19,359 bases of DNA from JANQGH01 sp039177555 (GTDB lineage Bacteria > Pseudomonadota > Alphaproteobacteria > DSM-16000 > Inquilinaceae): assembly GCA_039177555.1 (NCBI GenBank), contig JBCDFV010000064.1, positions 1 to 19,359 on the forward strand. The letters run 5' to 3'. Under the pieces are notes generated by a model. The model did no database searches and had not been told where the DNA came from. It worked only from the letters and a program-made list of their open reading frames with translations. The first letter of the stretch is position 1. Every line of letters starts with the position of its first letter. The translations under genes and the position numbers were made by a program. This document shows positions 7,500 to 14,332 of the stretch, piece by piece.

Positions 7500-8396
7500 A
7501 TGGGTTTAGCAACGGACGAGACGAGGGCGCCGAGCGTCCCGACCGAAGAGCAAAAGAATGCGGCAGCCAACTGGTTCGCCCAGCTGCGCGACCGGATCTG
7601 TGAAGCGTTCGAATCGTTGGAGGAACGACTTGCGGGATCGCTATCGGAGCAACCGCCCGGGCGATTCGAGCGATCGGCCTGGCAACGCCCCGACCATGCC
7701 GGCGGCGAAGGCGGCGGCGGGGTGATGTCGGTCATGCACGGGCGGGTGTTCGAGAAGGTCGGGGTCAACATCTCCACCGTGCATGGAACCTTTTCGCCGG
7801 AGTTCCGGTCGCGCATTCCGGGCGCGGCGGAGGATGGCCGGTTCTGGGCCAGCGGCATCAGCCTGGTTGCGCACATGCAAAGCCCCGTGGTGCCGGCGGT
7901 TCATATGAACACCCGAATGATTGTGACCACGCAGGGCTGGTTCGGCGGTGGTGCGGACCTCACGCCGATGGTCGAAGACCCGGCCGACACGACGGACTTT
8001 CACGCCCGGTTGCAGCAAGCGTGCGATGCCCATGATCCGACCTATTACCCGCACTTCAAGAAATGGTGCGACGAGTATTTCTTCTTGAAGCACCGGAACG
8101 AGGCAAGGGGGGTCGGCGGCATCTTTTACGACAATGTGGACAGCGGCGATTGGCAGGCGGACTTCGCGTTCACCCGCGACGTCGGTGAGGCCTTTCTCGA
8201 CATCTACCCACGCCTGGTCGAGCGGAAGATGGACCTGCCCTGGACCGACGCCCAGCGCGAACATCAATTGGCGCGTCGCGGCCGATATGTCGAGTTCAAC
8301 CTGCTCTACGACCGTGGCACGGTGTTCGGACTACAGACTGGCGGTAACGTCGACGCCATCCTAATGTCACTTCCGCCAGTCGCGAAATGGCCGTAA
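7500..8396 (+). CDS. hemF: Oxygen-dependent coproporphyrinogen III oxidase
   Basis: A 298-residue cytosolic enzyme that oxidatively decarboxylates coproporphyrinogen III to protoporphyrinogen IX with O2, a late step of haem synthesis. Family signatures run the full length: FEKVGVNISTVHG (84-96), VVPAVHMNTR (130-139), WFGGGADLTP (147-156), YYPHFKKWCDEYFFLKHRNE (182-201) and RRGRYVEFNLLYDRGTVFGL (259-278), continuing to ILMSLPP. ATG 7500 follows GGAGG (7491-7495) at a short 4-base spacing; the frame opens further upstream inside trmL, but that extension is not HemF-like. The protein stops at LPPVAKWP, lacking the tail that E. coli HemF has after this point; I think short ends are common in alphaproteobacteria. 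It implies aerobic haem synthesis, consistent with the neighbouring bc1 genes. Confidence 0.96.
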   Translation: MGLATDETRAPSVPTEEQKNAAANWFAQLRDRICEAFESLEERLAGSLSEQPPGRFERSAWQRPDHAGGEGGGGVMSVMHGRVFEKVGVNISTVHGTFSPEFRSRIPGAAEDGRFWASGISLVAHMQSPVVPAVHMNTRMIVTTQGWFGGGADLTPMVEDPADTTDFHARLQQACDAHDPTYYPHFKKWCDEYFFLKHRNEARGVGGIFYDNVDSGDWQADFAFTRDVGEAFLDIYPRLVERKMDLPWTDAQREHQLARRGRYVEFNLLYDRGTVFGLQTGGNVDAILMSLPPVAKWP

Positions 8397-8440
8397 TAGA
8401 GCTTTAGGACATGATGGATCGAAGAGCCGGAGACGCTGCG

Positions 8441-9025
8441 ATGGAACGGGCCATTTCTCGAAGAAGCTGGCTTCTAGCGGTGCTGTTGGCGTTGGTCCTG
8501 CCCTTTGGCGCCGCGCTGGCTCAAACCGAGACACCGGAGAGCCCCGAGCCGACCGTCGCCATTTCCGACTTTGCCGGCAACTGGCAGGGCATGGGCGTTC
8601 TTGAAACAGAGGACAGCTTGTTCTTCGCCATGAACCGGCGCGACCTCGACGTTACGATCGACGGAGACGACAGACGGTTCACCGTCGAGTGGACGACCGT
8701 CCGGCGGTCCGGCGACGATCCCGACGCGCCGGAAATCAGGCGTGAAAGCGCCAGCCTGACGTTTTCGTCCGCCGACCATCCGCACGTTTACGAGGCATCG
8801 TCGTCGGAGAGCCCGCTTGACGGCGGCACGATGAGCTGGGCCCGCCTGCACGGCCAAACCCTGTCGGTGTATCAAATGGCAATCACTGAGGGTGGCGGCT
8901 ACGCGGTCTCGACCTACGATCGGACGTTGTTGGACGGGGGCGACATGGCGTTGCGGTTCGTTCGATTGGAGGACGGTGAGCCGGTCAGAGAAGTCAACGG
9001 CCAACTGTCGCGGGTGTCGCCATGA
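8441..9025 (+). CDS. Hypothetical secreted protein, upstream member of a tandem paralogous pair
   Basis: I do not recognise this family. The product (194 aa) has a clear Sec signal peptide (RRSWLLAVLLALVLPFGAALAQ, cleavage near residue 27), so it should be periplasmic. The mature part is rich in alternating hydrophobic/polar residues, suggesting a beta-sandwich or barrel. Its C-terminal half, with MSWARL (131-136), LSVYQMAI (141-148), GGGY (151-154) and NGQLSRV (186-192), lines up with the next gene product. ATG 8441 has GGAG 8 bases upstream and begins right at the signal peptide; ATGs at 8411 and 8414 are possible but would add a hydrophilic prefix. It overlaps the next gene by 4 bases (ATGA), indicating translational coupling. 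No cysteine lipobox is seen. Confidence 0.8.
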   Translation: MERAISRRSWLLAVLLALVLPFGAALAQTETPESPEPTVAISDFAGNWQGMGVLETEDSLFFAMNRRDLDVTIDGDDRRFTVEWTTVRRSGDDPDAPEIRRESASLTFSSADHPHVYEASSSESPLDGGTMSWARLHGQTLSVYQMAITEGGGYAVSTYDRTLLDGGDMALRFVRLEDGEPVREVNGQLSRVSP

Positions 9026-9588
9026 CCCGGCGTCTTATCCTTGTTCTCATGGCCGTCGGCTTGTTGCCCCTTACCGCACTGGCCGCACTGGCCGACGAAC
9101 CGATCGAGGCGTTCTACGGCGTCTATGTCGGCAGTGCCGAGGTGTTCGATGGCGACGGCAATGTCGTCGAGGAACGCGATCTTGAGATTGAGATCGGCGC
9201 CGGCGAGCGTGGTGCCATCCACATTCGCTGGTCGAACGTGACCTTGGTCGACGGCCGTCGCGACGTGCCTGGCGTCGAATGGCGTCTTCAGCACCTGTCC
9301 ATGATCCCTCGGCGGGGCGACGGTCTGTTCATTGAGGACACGCGCGGCAGCCTGTTTTCGGGGCGCCGCGACATTGAGGTGATGGGCGGCGACGCCCTGC
9401 GCTGGGGCCGAATACAGGACAACAGTCTCGACGTCTTCGCCATGGGCGTGCTCGACGATGGCGGCTATGTGCTGCAAAGCTATTCCCGGCGCCTCACTGA
9501 AATCGGCTTGGAGATTGAGTTCCGGGCCTACCGGAACGGCAGTATCGTGCGCAGCATTCTAGGTCAGACCGTCCGCGTCGGCGATTAG
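9022..9588 (+). CDS. Hypothetical secreted protein, downstream member of a tandem paralogous pair
   Basis: This product (188 aa) is also unrecognised. It has a signal peptide (residues 1 to about 24, cleavage near ALADE) and a mature domain similar to the upstream protein. Matching blocks are ERDLEIEI (51-58) with RRDLDVTI, IHIRWSNV (66-73) with FTVEWTTV, LRWGRI (126-131) with MSWARL, LDVFAMGV (136-143) with LSVYQMAI, GGYVLQSYSRRL (147-158) with GGYAVSTYDRTL, and GQTVRV (181-186) with GQLSRV. I infer an old duplication with considerable divergence. The start is fixed by the 4-base ATGA overlap with the gene before it. Function is unknown; conserved W, Y and G positions look structural rather than catalytic. 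Confidence 0.8.
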   Translation: MTRRLILVLMAVGLLPLTALAALADEPIEAFYGVYVGSAEVFDGDGNVVEERDLEIEIGAGERGAIHIRWSNVTLVDGRRDVPGVEWRLQHLSMIPRRGDGLFIEDTRGSLFSGRRDIEVMGGDALRWGRIQDNSLDVFAMGVLDDGGYVLQSYSRRLTEIGLEIEFRAYRNGSIVRSILGQTVRVGD

Positions 9589-9620
9589 AGCCGGCAGTTC
9601 TTGTCGCGACATCGGCCCAA

Positions 9621-9649
9621 GGCCGCCGAGATGCAAACGGTCGGCGGCC
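9621..9649. terminator. Terminator-like hairpin between convergent genes
   Basis: A perfect 9-bp stem, GGCCGCCGA (9621-9629) with TCGGCGGCC (9641-9649), encloses an 11-base loop in the 98-base gap between the secreted-protein pair (plus) and cca (minus). There is no T-run on either side. Its position between two convergent transcripts fits a bidirectional transcription barrier or mRNA 3'-end stabiliser. Confidence 0.5.
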
Positions 9650-9686
9650 GCGCAATGGCGCCCGCCACCACTGACGGACGCATGGG

Positions 9687-10955
9687 CTAAGAGCCTCCCT
9701 TGGCTTGAACCCACTGGCCAAGCCGCTCAAGACAAGCCGCTCGGTCGGGCTGGAAGTCCCGTTGGATCCACCAGTGCTCGACGGCTTTGAGCGCGGCGCC
9801 GATTTCCGGCCCGCTCGACAGCCCTGTTCTCTTCACGTCCGATCCACCAATCGGCAATGTGGGATTGGACCATTTCGACAATACGTGGAGCAGGTGCCGC
9901 ACCGTATCATCCGAAGACGCGCACAACAGCAACGCGTCCCGCGCAACCCCCAGCCCATACCTATAGGCCAATCGCCGTGCATCGACATCGGACTGCACCG
10001 AAGTCTCGACACCCGCGGCGGATTCGACGGTCGCCAAGTATCGCTGCTCGGCCTTCGAAAGGCGGAACTTCTCCGCTGTTGCTTTGGCACCGTCCCCCGG
10101 CGGCAGCGCGAACGCCGCCAGCCTGCGCATAGGATCGGGGGCGACACCAAGGTCGCTTTCGCGCCTGACGAGACGCGTCAATCGCGCGGCGGGGACGTCG
10201 CCGAACAGCCAGGCCGAGACGCCGGTTTGCCGGGCAAGCCGCCAAGACGGGCGTGGATCGGGCGCGGCAAGCCACCTGACGACCTCCGACCGCACCCGCT
10301 CAGCCGCCAGCCGGCCCAGCCCCGGCACGCCCGCGGCAAGTGCGTTGAGGGTGCTTTCGTCCGGCGGCTGGTGACCATACCAGGCCTGAAACCGGAAGAA
10401 GCGCAAGACCCGCAGATAGTCTTCGCCAATCCGTGCGGCCGGGTCGCCGACAAAGCGAACACGGCCGGCTTCCGCGTCGATCAGGCCGCCGAAATAGTCG
10501 TAGATCCTGCCGTCGGGTGACGCGCTCATGGCGTTGAAGGTGAAATCGCGCCGCGCGGCGTCTTCGCGCCAGTCGTCGGTGAAGGCGACAACGGCGCGCC
10601 GCCCATCGGTCTCAATATCCCGACGAAGGGTCGTGATCTCGTACCCCTTTCCGTCGATCACGGCCGTAACCGTGCCGTGGTCCATGCCGGTCGGGACGGC
10701 CTTGATACCGCTGTCCTCCAGCGCGGTTTTCACGGTCTCGGGCGGTATTGGCGTCGCCAGATCGATATCCGTGACGGTCCGTCCCAGCACGGCGTCACGC
10801 ACACAACCGCCGACCACCCTAGGCGGGCCGCCGGCGCAGGCCAGAACATCGATCAACCGCGCGAGCGGCGGGTGGCGCAGCCAGTCGGCCGTCAGCCGCG
10901 CCGTACCGCGATCACTGATCGTCGGTGATGAAGTGTCCGGGGACGACTTCGCCAT
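9687..10955 (-). CDS. cca: CCA tRNA nucleotidyltransferase (class II poly(A) polymerase head domain)
   Basis: A 422-residue enzyme that adds or repairs the 3'-CCA end of tRNAs. The head domain shows RVVGGCVRDAVLG (46-58) with the catalytic metal-binding aspartates D63-I-D65 in VTDIDLATP, and RRDFTFNAMS (135-144), a class II core motif. Next comes the RNA/nucleotide-binding segment DPAARIGEDYLRVLRFFRF (171-189), then a helical C-terminal part of normal length. The frame is open further upstream, but those residues are antisense-like sequence inside the DUF6111 gene. ATG 10955 (MAKSSPDTSS) is the best start visible, though its Shine-Dalgarno (GGAAG) abuts the ATG. It overlaps DUF6111 by 44 bases, which is large for this otherwise tightly packed operon, so the start is not certain. 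Confidence 0.93.
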   Translation of the reverse strand: MAKSSPDTSSPTISDRGTARLTADWLRHPPLARLIDVLACAGGPPRVVGGCVRDAVLGRTVTDIDLATPIPPETVKTALEDSGIKAVPTGMDHGTVTAVIDGKGYEITTLRRDIETDGRRAVVAFTDDWREDAARRDFTFNAMSASPDGRIYDYFGGLIDAEAGRVRFVGDPAARIGEDYLRVLRFFRFQAWYGHQPPDESTLNALAAGVPGLGRLAAERVRSEVVRWLAAPDPRPSWRLARQTGVSAWLFGDVPAARLTRLVRRESDLGVAPDPMRRLAAFALPPGDGAKATAEKFRLSKAEQRYLATVESAAGVETSVQSDVDARRLAYRYGLGVARDALLLCASSDDTVRHLLHVLSKWSNPTLPIGGSDVKRTGLSSGPEIGAALKAVEHWWIQRDFQPDRAACLERLGQWVQAKGGS

Positions 10956-11202
10956 CTTCCATCCGGGGTGGCACGTACTCGCTGCCGGCAGGGGCCCCGC
11001 CCAGGATCGCAAACAGCACCAAGGCGACGGCAAACAAGCCGAATCCGGACAGCACCAGCCAGAACCAGGGCGTGTTCTCCCACAAGGGCGGCGGCCGCTC
11101 CAGCCCCGCCGCTACGGCCCGGCGGCGCTGCCACCACGCGAAGGCGATGTAGAGCGCGGTCGGCGCGATCAGCAATAATGCAAGCAGGACTTGTCGAGTC
11201 AT
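10912..11202 (-). CDS. DUF6111 family small membrane protein
   Basis: A 96-residue inner-membrane protein with two predicted membrane helices (about 3-23 and 48-70), joined by a basic loop (WWQRRRAVAAGLERPPPLWENTPW) and followed by an acidic C-terminal tail ending HFITDDQ. This matches the small family annotated as DUF6111, which in alphaproteobacteria lies between a CoA pyrophosphatase and the CCA transferase as here. ATG 11202 overlaps the stop of the Nudix gene by 4 bases (ATGA), so translation is probably coupled; an upstream in-frame start would fall inside the Nudix gene and is rejected. Family assignment rests on context and layout. Function is unknown. Confidence 0.8.
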   Translation of the reverse strand: MTRQVLLALLLIAPTALYIAFAWWQRRRAVAAGLERPPPLWENTPWFWLVLSGFGLFAVALVLFAILGGAPAGSEYVPPRMEDGEVVPGHFITDDQ

Positions 11203-11816
11203 AACGTACCCAGCAGTTGCTGTAGGTTTTTCAGCATTCCGGCGGTGGCCCCCCAAATGTAGCGGTCCTGGTACTCGAAAACATAAAACAGCCGCTGGCG
11301 GCCCCGGAACGGCCGGCTGTCTCGCTGCGGCATGTCGCGGGACAGAATGAAGGAGAGCGGCACCTCGAAGGTTTCCGCCACCTCAAACGGGTCCGGGACG
11401 ATGGCCAGCGGCGGCCTGATGACACCGACATAGGGTTGTACCCGAAAGCCCGTGCGGGTGATGTAGGTGTTCAACCTGCCGACAACATCGATCTGGTCAG
11501 GCCCGACGCCAATCTCCTCCTCGGTCTCGCGCAGTGCGGCCGCCAGCGGATCGGCATCGTCGGCCTCGATCCGCCCGCCTGGAAACGAGATTTGCCCCGC
11601 ATGGGCCTTGAGATGGGCGGTTCTGACCGTCAACAAGACCGTCGGATCGGTATCATGGTCGACCAACGGCACCAGGACGGCGGCATCGCGCAACGACCGT
11701 GGCGGCCGCAGGTCCGGGTTCAGATCATGGTCGCCCAAGACCCCGCTGGCCGACGGTTCCCCGTTATGGTCGACGGCCAGCAGTCGCGGCGGCAGATCGG
11801 TCAGCCTGATGGCCAT
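11199..11816 (-). CDS. CoA pyrophosphatase, Nudix hydrolase (NudL-like)
   Basis: A 205-residue cytoplasmic Nudix hydrolase expected to split coenzyme A into 4'-phosphopantetheine and 3',5'-ADP. The CoA-pyrophosphatase signature LLTVRTAHLKAHAGQISFPG (61-80) directly precedes a Nudix box GGRIEADDADPLAAALRETE (80-99), with the metal-binding glutamates in R96-E-T-E-E-E-I-G103. I start at ATG 11816 because it lies 7 bases after the DUF1285 stop and begins where related proteins begin. A start at 11879 would overlap DUF1285 by 56 bases and add an unrelated leader. The ribosome site (GTGAG) is weak. The box has aspartate where the generic Nudix box has its first glutamate, as is usual in this subfamily. 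Confidence 0.92.
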   Translation of the reverse strand: MAIRLTDLPPRLLAVDHNGEPSASGVLGDHDLNPDLRPPRSLRDAAVLVPLVDHDTDPTVLLTVRTAHLKAHAGQISFPGGRIEADDADPLAAALRETEEEIGVGPDQIDVVGRLNTYITRTGFRVQPYVGVIRPPLAIVPDPFEVAETFEVPLSFILSRDMPQRDSRPFRGRQRLFYVFEYQDRYIWGATAGMLKNLQQLLGTL

Positions 11817-11823
11817 ACAGTGC

Positions 11824-12372
11824 TCACGATTGTTCCAGCGGAAAGAAACATCCCGCGCTCCAAACGCCGAGTTTGCCATGATTCTCGACGGCTCGGTCGG
11901 CCAAGGTATAAAAGACGGACCGGGCGATCAGCGCCTCCATACCGCCACGGACCGTGACATAGGGGCGCGGTGCCGCCGTTTCATGATCAAACGCGACTCT
12001 TATCGGGTGGTCCGGCCCGGCCGTTACCTGGTCGTCCAGGTTGGTGCGAAAGGTCAGGACCGCGTCGGCCCCTGCGCCGCTGGCCGACACTTCAACCGCC
12101 ACGAACGGGGCATCGTCGACGGTAATCCTACCCCGTTCCGCGGGCGTGATCAGCCAATAGTCGCCGGCCTCGTCGCGCCGCAGCACGCCGGCGAACAGCT
12201 TGACCAGGGCGGGCCGGCCGATCGGGCTGCCGTGATAGGTCCAGGTCCCGTCCGCGAGAATGCGGATGTCGTAGGCTTCGTCGATCGTGTTGGCCGCGCC
12301 GCGATGCGCTGGCGGATGCTTATCCGACGGGGCGGCCTTCCCAACGCTGTCCATCGGGTCCATTTCTGCCAT
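11824..12372 (-). CDS. DUF1285 domain-containing protein
   Basis: A 182-residue soluble protein. The core DIRILADGTWTYHGSPIGRP (35-54) followed by ALVKLFAGVLRRDEAGDYWLITPAERGRI matches the DUF1285 family, and the protein ends after GKLGVWSAGCFFPLEQS, a typical end for the family. No enzymatic motif is visible and the function is unknown. It is the first gene of the minus-strand operon with NudL, DUF6111 and cca, and is divergent from moxR with only 65 bases between starts, suggesting shared control. This pairing with a MoxR/DUF58/DUF4159 cluster is, as I recall, common in alphaproteobacteria. Confidence 0.9.
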   Translation of the reverse strand: MAEMDPMDSVGKAAPSDKHPPAHRGAANTIDEAYDIRILADGTWTYHGSPIGRPALVKLFAGVLRRDEAGDYWLITPAERGRITVDDAPFVAVEVSASGAGADAVLTFRTNLDDQVTAGPDHPIRVAFDHETAAPRPYVTVRGGMEALIARSVFYTLADRAVENHGKLGVWSAGCFFPLEQS

Positions 12373-12437
12373 AGTCGTAGTGACGTTAAGCCAACCGGCA
12401 CGATTGAGATAGGCATGATTGCCAAAGGACTCCAGCG
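12373..12437. promoter_or_regulatory. Divergent promoter gap, DUF1285 operon / moxR operon
   Basis: Only 65 bases separate the two start codons, so both operons must be read from this gap or from within the flanking genes. I see no convincing -35/-10 pair. The moxR ribosome site AAAGGA lies at 12424-12429, 8 bases before its ATG. Confidence 0.35.
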
Positions 12438-13442
12438 ATGAGCGACCTTTCGACCCGGCAGGACGACGCTGCCATTCTCGGCGAAGTCGAGAGCCTCGGC
12501 GATCGCCTGGGGGCCATCCGCAGCCAGTTGGGCCGGGTGATCTTCGGCCAGCAGGCGGTGATCGATCAATCCTTGGTGACCTTGCTGGCCAGCGGCCACG
12601 GCCTGCTGGTCGGCGTGCCGGGCCTGGCGAAGACCAAGCTGGTCGAAAGTCTGGGCAAGGTACTGGGGCTTAGCGAACGTCGCATCCAGTGCACGCCGGA
12701 CTTGATGCCGGCCGACATCCTGGGCTCGGAAGTGTTGGAGGAAGGCGAGGACGGCAAGCGCCGCTTTCGGTTCATCGAAGGCCCGGTGTTTTGCCAACTG
12801 TTGATGGCCGACGAGGTCAACCGGGCCAGTCCGCGCACCCAGTCCGCCCTGCTTCAGGCAATGCAGGAACGGCGGGTGTCGGTCGCAGGGCACTACCACC
12901 CCCTGCCCAGCCCCTTCCACGTGCTTGCCACGCAAAACCCGCTGGAACAGGAGGGCACCTACCCGTTGCCCGAGGCGCAGCTCGACCGCTTCTTGATGCA
13001 GATCGACGTCACCTACCCCGACCAGGACGCAGAGCGTCAGATGCTGCTGGCAACCACGGGTACCGGGGAGGAAGAGCTGAAGCAGATGATCGATGCCGAG
13101 CAGTTGATGGCTGCCCAGCACCTGGTCAGGCGCATTCCGGTTGGCACCCAGACCGTCGATGCCATCCTCGACATCGTGCGCCAGGGCCGGCCGGAAACCA
13201 GCGAACTGCCCGAGATCGTGCAAAATGTCGCTTGGGGGCCTGGCCCGCGCGCCAGCCAGGCGCTGATGCTGGCCTGTCGCGCCAAGGCGCTGCTGGAGGG
13301 CCGCAAGGCACCGTCGATCGACGACGTGGTCGAACTGACCATGCCTGTCCTGAAGCACCGCATGGCGTTGAATTTCGCCGCCCGCGCCGATGGCACGACC
13401 ATCGAGGACGTTATCGCGCGGCTGGTCCAGCGACACGCATGA
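12438..13442 (+). CDS. MoxR family AAA+ ATPase
   Basis: A 334-residue AAA+ ATPase. Visible motifs are Walker A GVPGLAKT (59-66, K65), Walker B LLMADEVNRA (121-130, D125 E126), sensor 1 in LATQNP (N167), arginine-finger region EAQLDRF (R184), and a helical lid ending in the HRMALNFAARADG region. MoxR proteins are thought to act as chaperones that assemble or activate partners, typically VWA-domain proteins encoded next door. That fits the DUF58, DUF4159 and VWA genes downstream. AAAGGA stands 8 bases before the ATG. Its stop overlaps the DUF58 start (ATGA). All ATPase residues are intact, so an active enzyme is predicted; the client is inferred. Confidence 0.95.
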   Translation: MSDLSTRQDDAAILGEVESLGDRLGAIRSQLGRVIFGQQAVIDQSLVTLLASGHGLLVGVPGLAKTKLVESLGKVLGLSERRIQCTPDLMPADILGSEVLEEGEDGKRRFRFIEGPVFCQLLMADEVNRASPRTQSALLQAMQERRVSVAGHYHPLPSPFHVLATQNPLEQEGTYPLPEAQLDRFLMQIDVTYPDQDAERQMLLATTGTGEEELKQMIDAEQLMAAQHLVRRIPVGTQTVDAILDIVRQGRPETSELPEIVQNVAWGPGPRASQALMLACRAKALLEGRKAPSIDDVVELTMPVLKHRMALNFAARADGTTIEDVIARLVQRHA

Positions 13443-14326
13443 CGGCAGCCACCCTTCACGGCCGCGCCGAGGCGCTGGCCTCGACCCTGCCGCCGCTGCT
13501 GGTGGAGGCTGAGCGCGTGGCCGCCGTGGTGGCACAAGGGGTGCACGGGCGGCGGCGGGTCGGCACTGGCGAGAGTTTCTGGCAGTTCCGCCGCTACGAG
13601 CCCGGCGATCCGGTGCAGCGGATCGACTGGCGGCAAACGGCAAAGCGCGATCAGCCGTTCTTGCGCCAGCTGGAATGGGAGGCGGCGCAGACCGTCTATC
13701 TCTGGCGCGCGACCGACGGTGGCTTTCGCTGGCGCTCGACGAAATCCGCGCCGACCAAGGCCGACCGGGCCGGGTTGCTGCTGCTGGCGCTGGCCTCTCT
13801 GCTCAACAGCGCGGGCGAGCGCGTCGCGTTACTGGACGGCAATTCGCCGCCCGGCCTCGGGCGCGCTGATCTCAGCCGTTTGGCGATGGATCTGCAGCGA
13901 ACCGAGGCCGGTGATGATTCGCCGGCGGCCGCCTTGCCGCCGAACAGGGCTGTTCAGGCGCACTCCGCGATGGTTCTGTTCTCCGACTGGCTGGCCCCCC
14001 TGCCAGCCATCGAGGCCGCGCTGGCCGCGTTTCAGTCCAAGGTCGAACACGGCCATCTGGTTCAGATTCTGGATCCGGCCGAGGTCGATCTGCCGTATGC
14101 CGGGCGGATTCGTTTCAGCGGCTTTCACAACGAAAGCGCCCTGACGCTGGCGCGCGTCGACACGATCCGTCAGGCCTATCAGGAGCGTATCGCGGCCCAG
14201 CAGGAAGGCTTGCGCGCGCTCGCCCGCGCGGCCGGCTGGCAGCTTCACATCCACCGCACCGACCAGGCGCCGGAGCGCGCCCTGCTGTCGGTGTTCCAGG
14301 CACTCGCCGGTGCCGGCGCGGTCTAG
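13439..14326 (+). CDS. DUF58 domain-containing protein
   Basis: A 295-residue protein with the DUF58 core motif RRYEPGDPVQRIDWRQTAKR (51-70), continuing DQPFLRQLEWE. DUF58 proteins are constant partners of MoxR ATPases; they carry a VWA-like fold in the second half and are often membrane-linked. This copy lacks obvious transmembrane helices, so it is probably cytoplasmic or peripheral. In the place where a VWA metal site would lie (VYLWRATDGGFRW), the DxSxS pattern is absent, so metal binding is unlikely. The start is set by the 4-base overlap with moxR; the frame is open far upstream, but that part is a shadow of moxR. DUF4159 begins 6 bases after the stop. Confidence 0.92.
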   Translation: MTAATLHGRAEALASTLPPLLVEAERVAAVVAQGVHGRRRVGTGESFWQFRRYEPGDPVQRIDWRQTAKRDQPFLRQLEWEAAQTVYLWRATDGGFRWRSTKSAPTKADRAGLLLLALASLLNSAGERVALLDGNSPPGLGRADLSRLAMDLQRTEAGDDSPAAALPPNRAVQAHSAMVLFSDWLAPLPAIEAALAAFQSKVEHGHLVQILDPAEVDLPYAGRIRFSGFHNESALTLARVDTIRQAYQERIAAQQEGLRALARAAGWQLHIHRTDQAPERALLSVFQALAGAGAV

Positions 14327-14332
14327 GCAACG

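Noticed and set aside
12150..13643. A 497-codon open frame on the minus strand
   Set aside because: It is antisense to moxR and DUF58, whose motifs are unmistakable. Long antisense frames are expected at this GC content.
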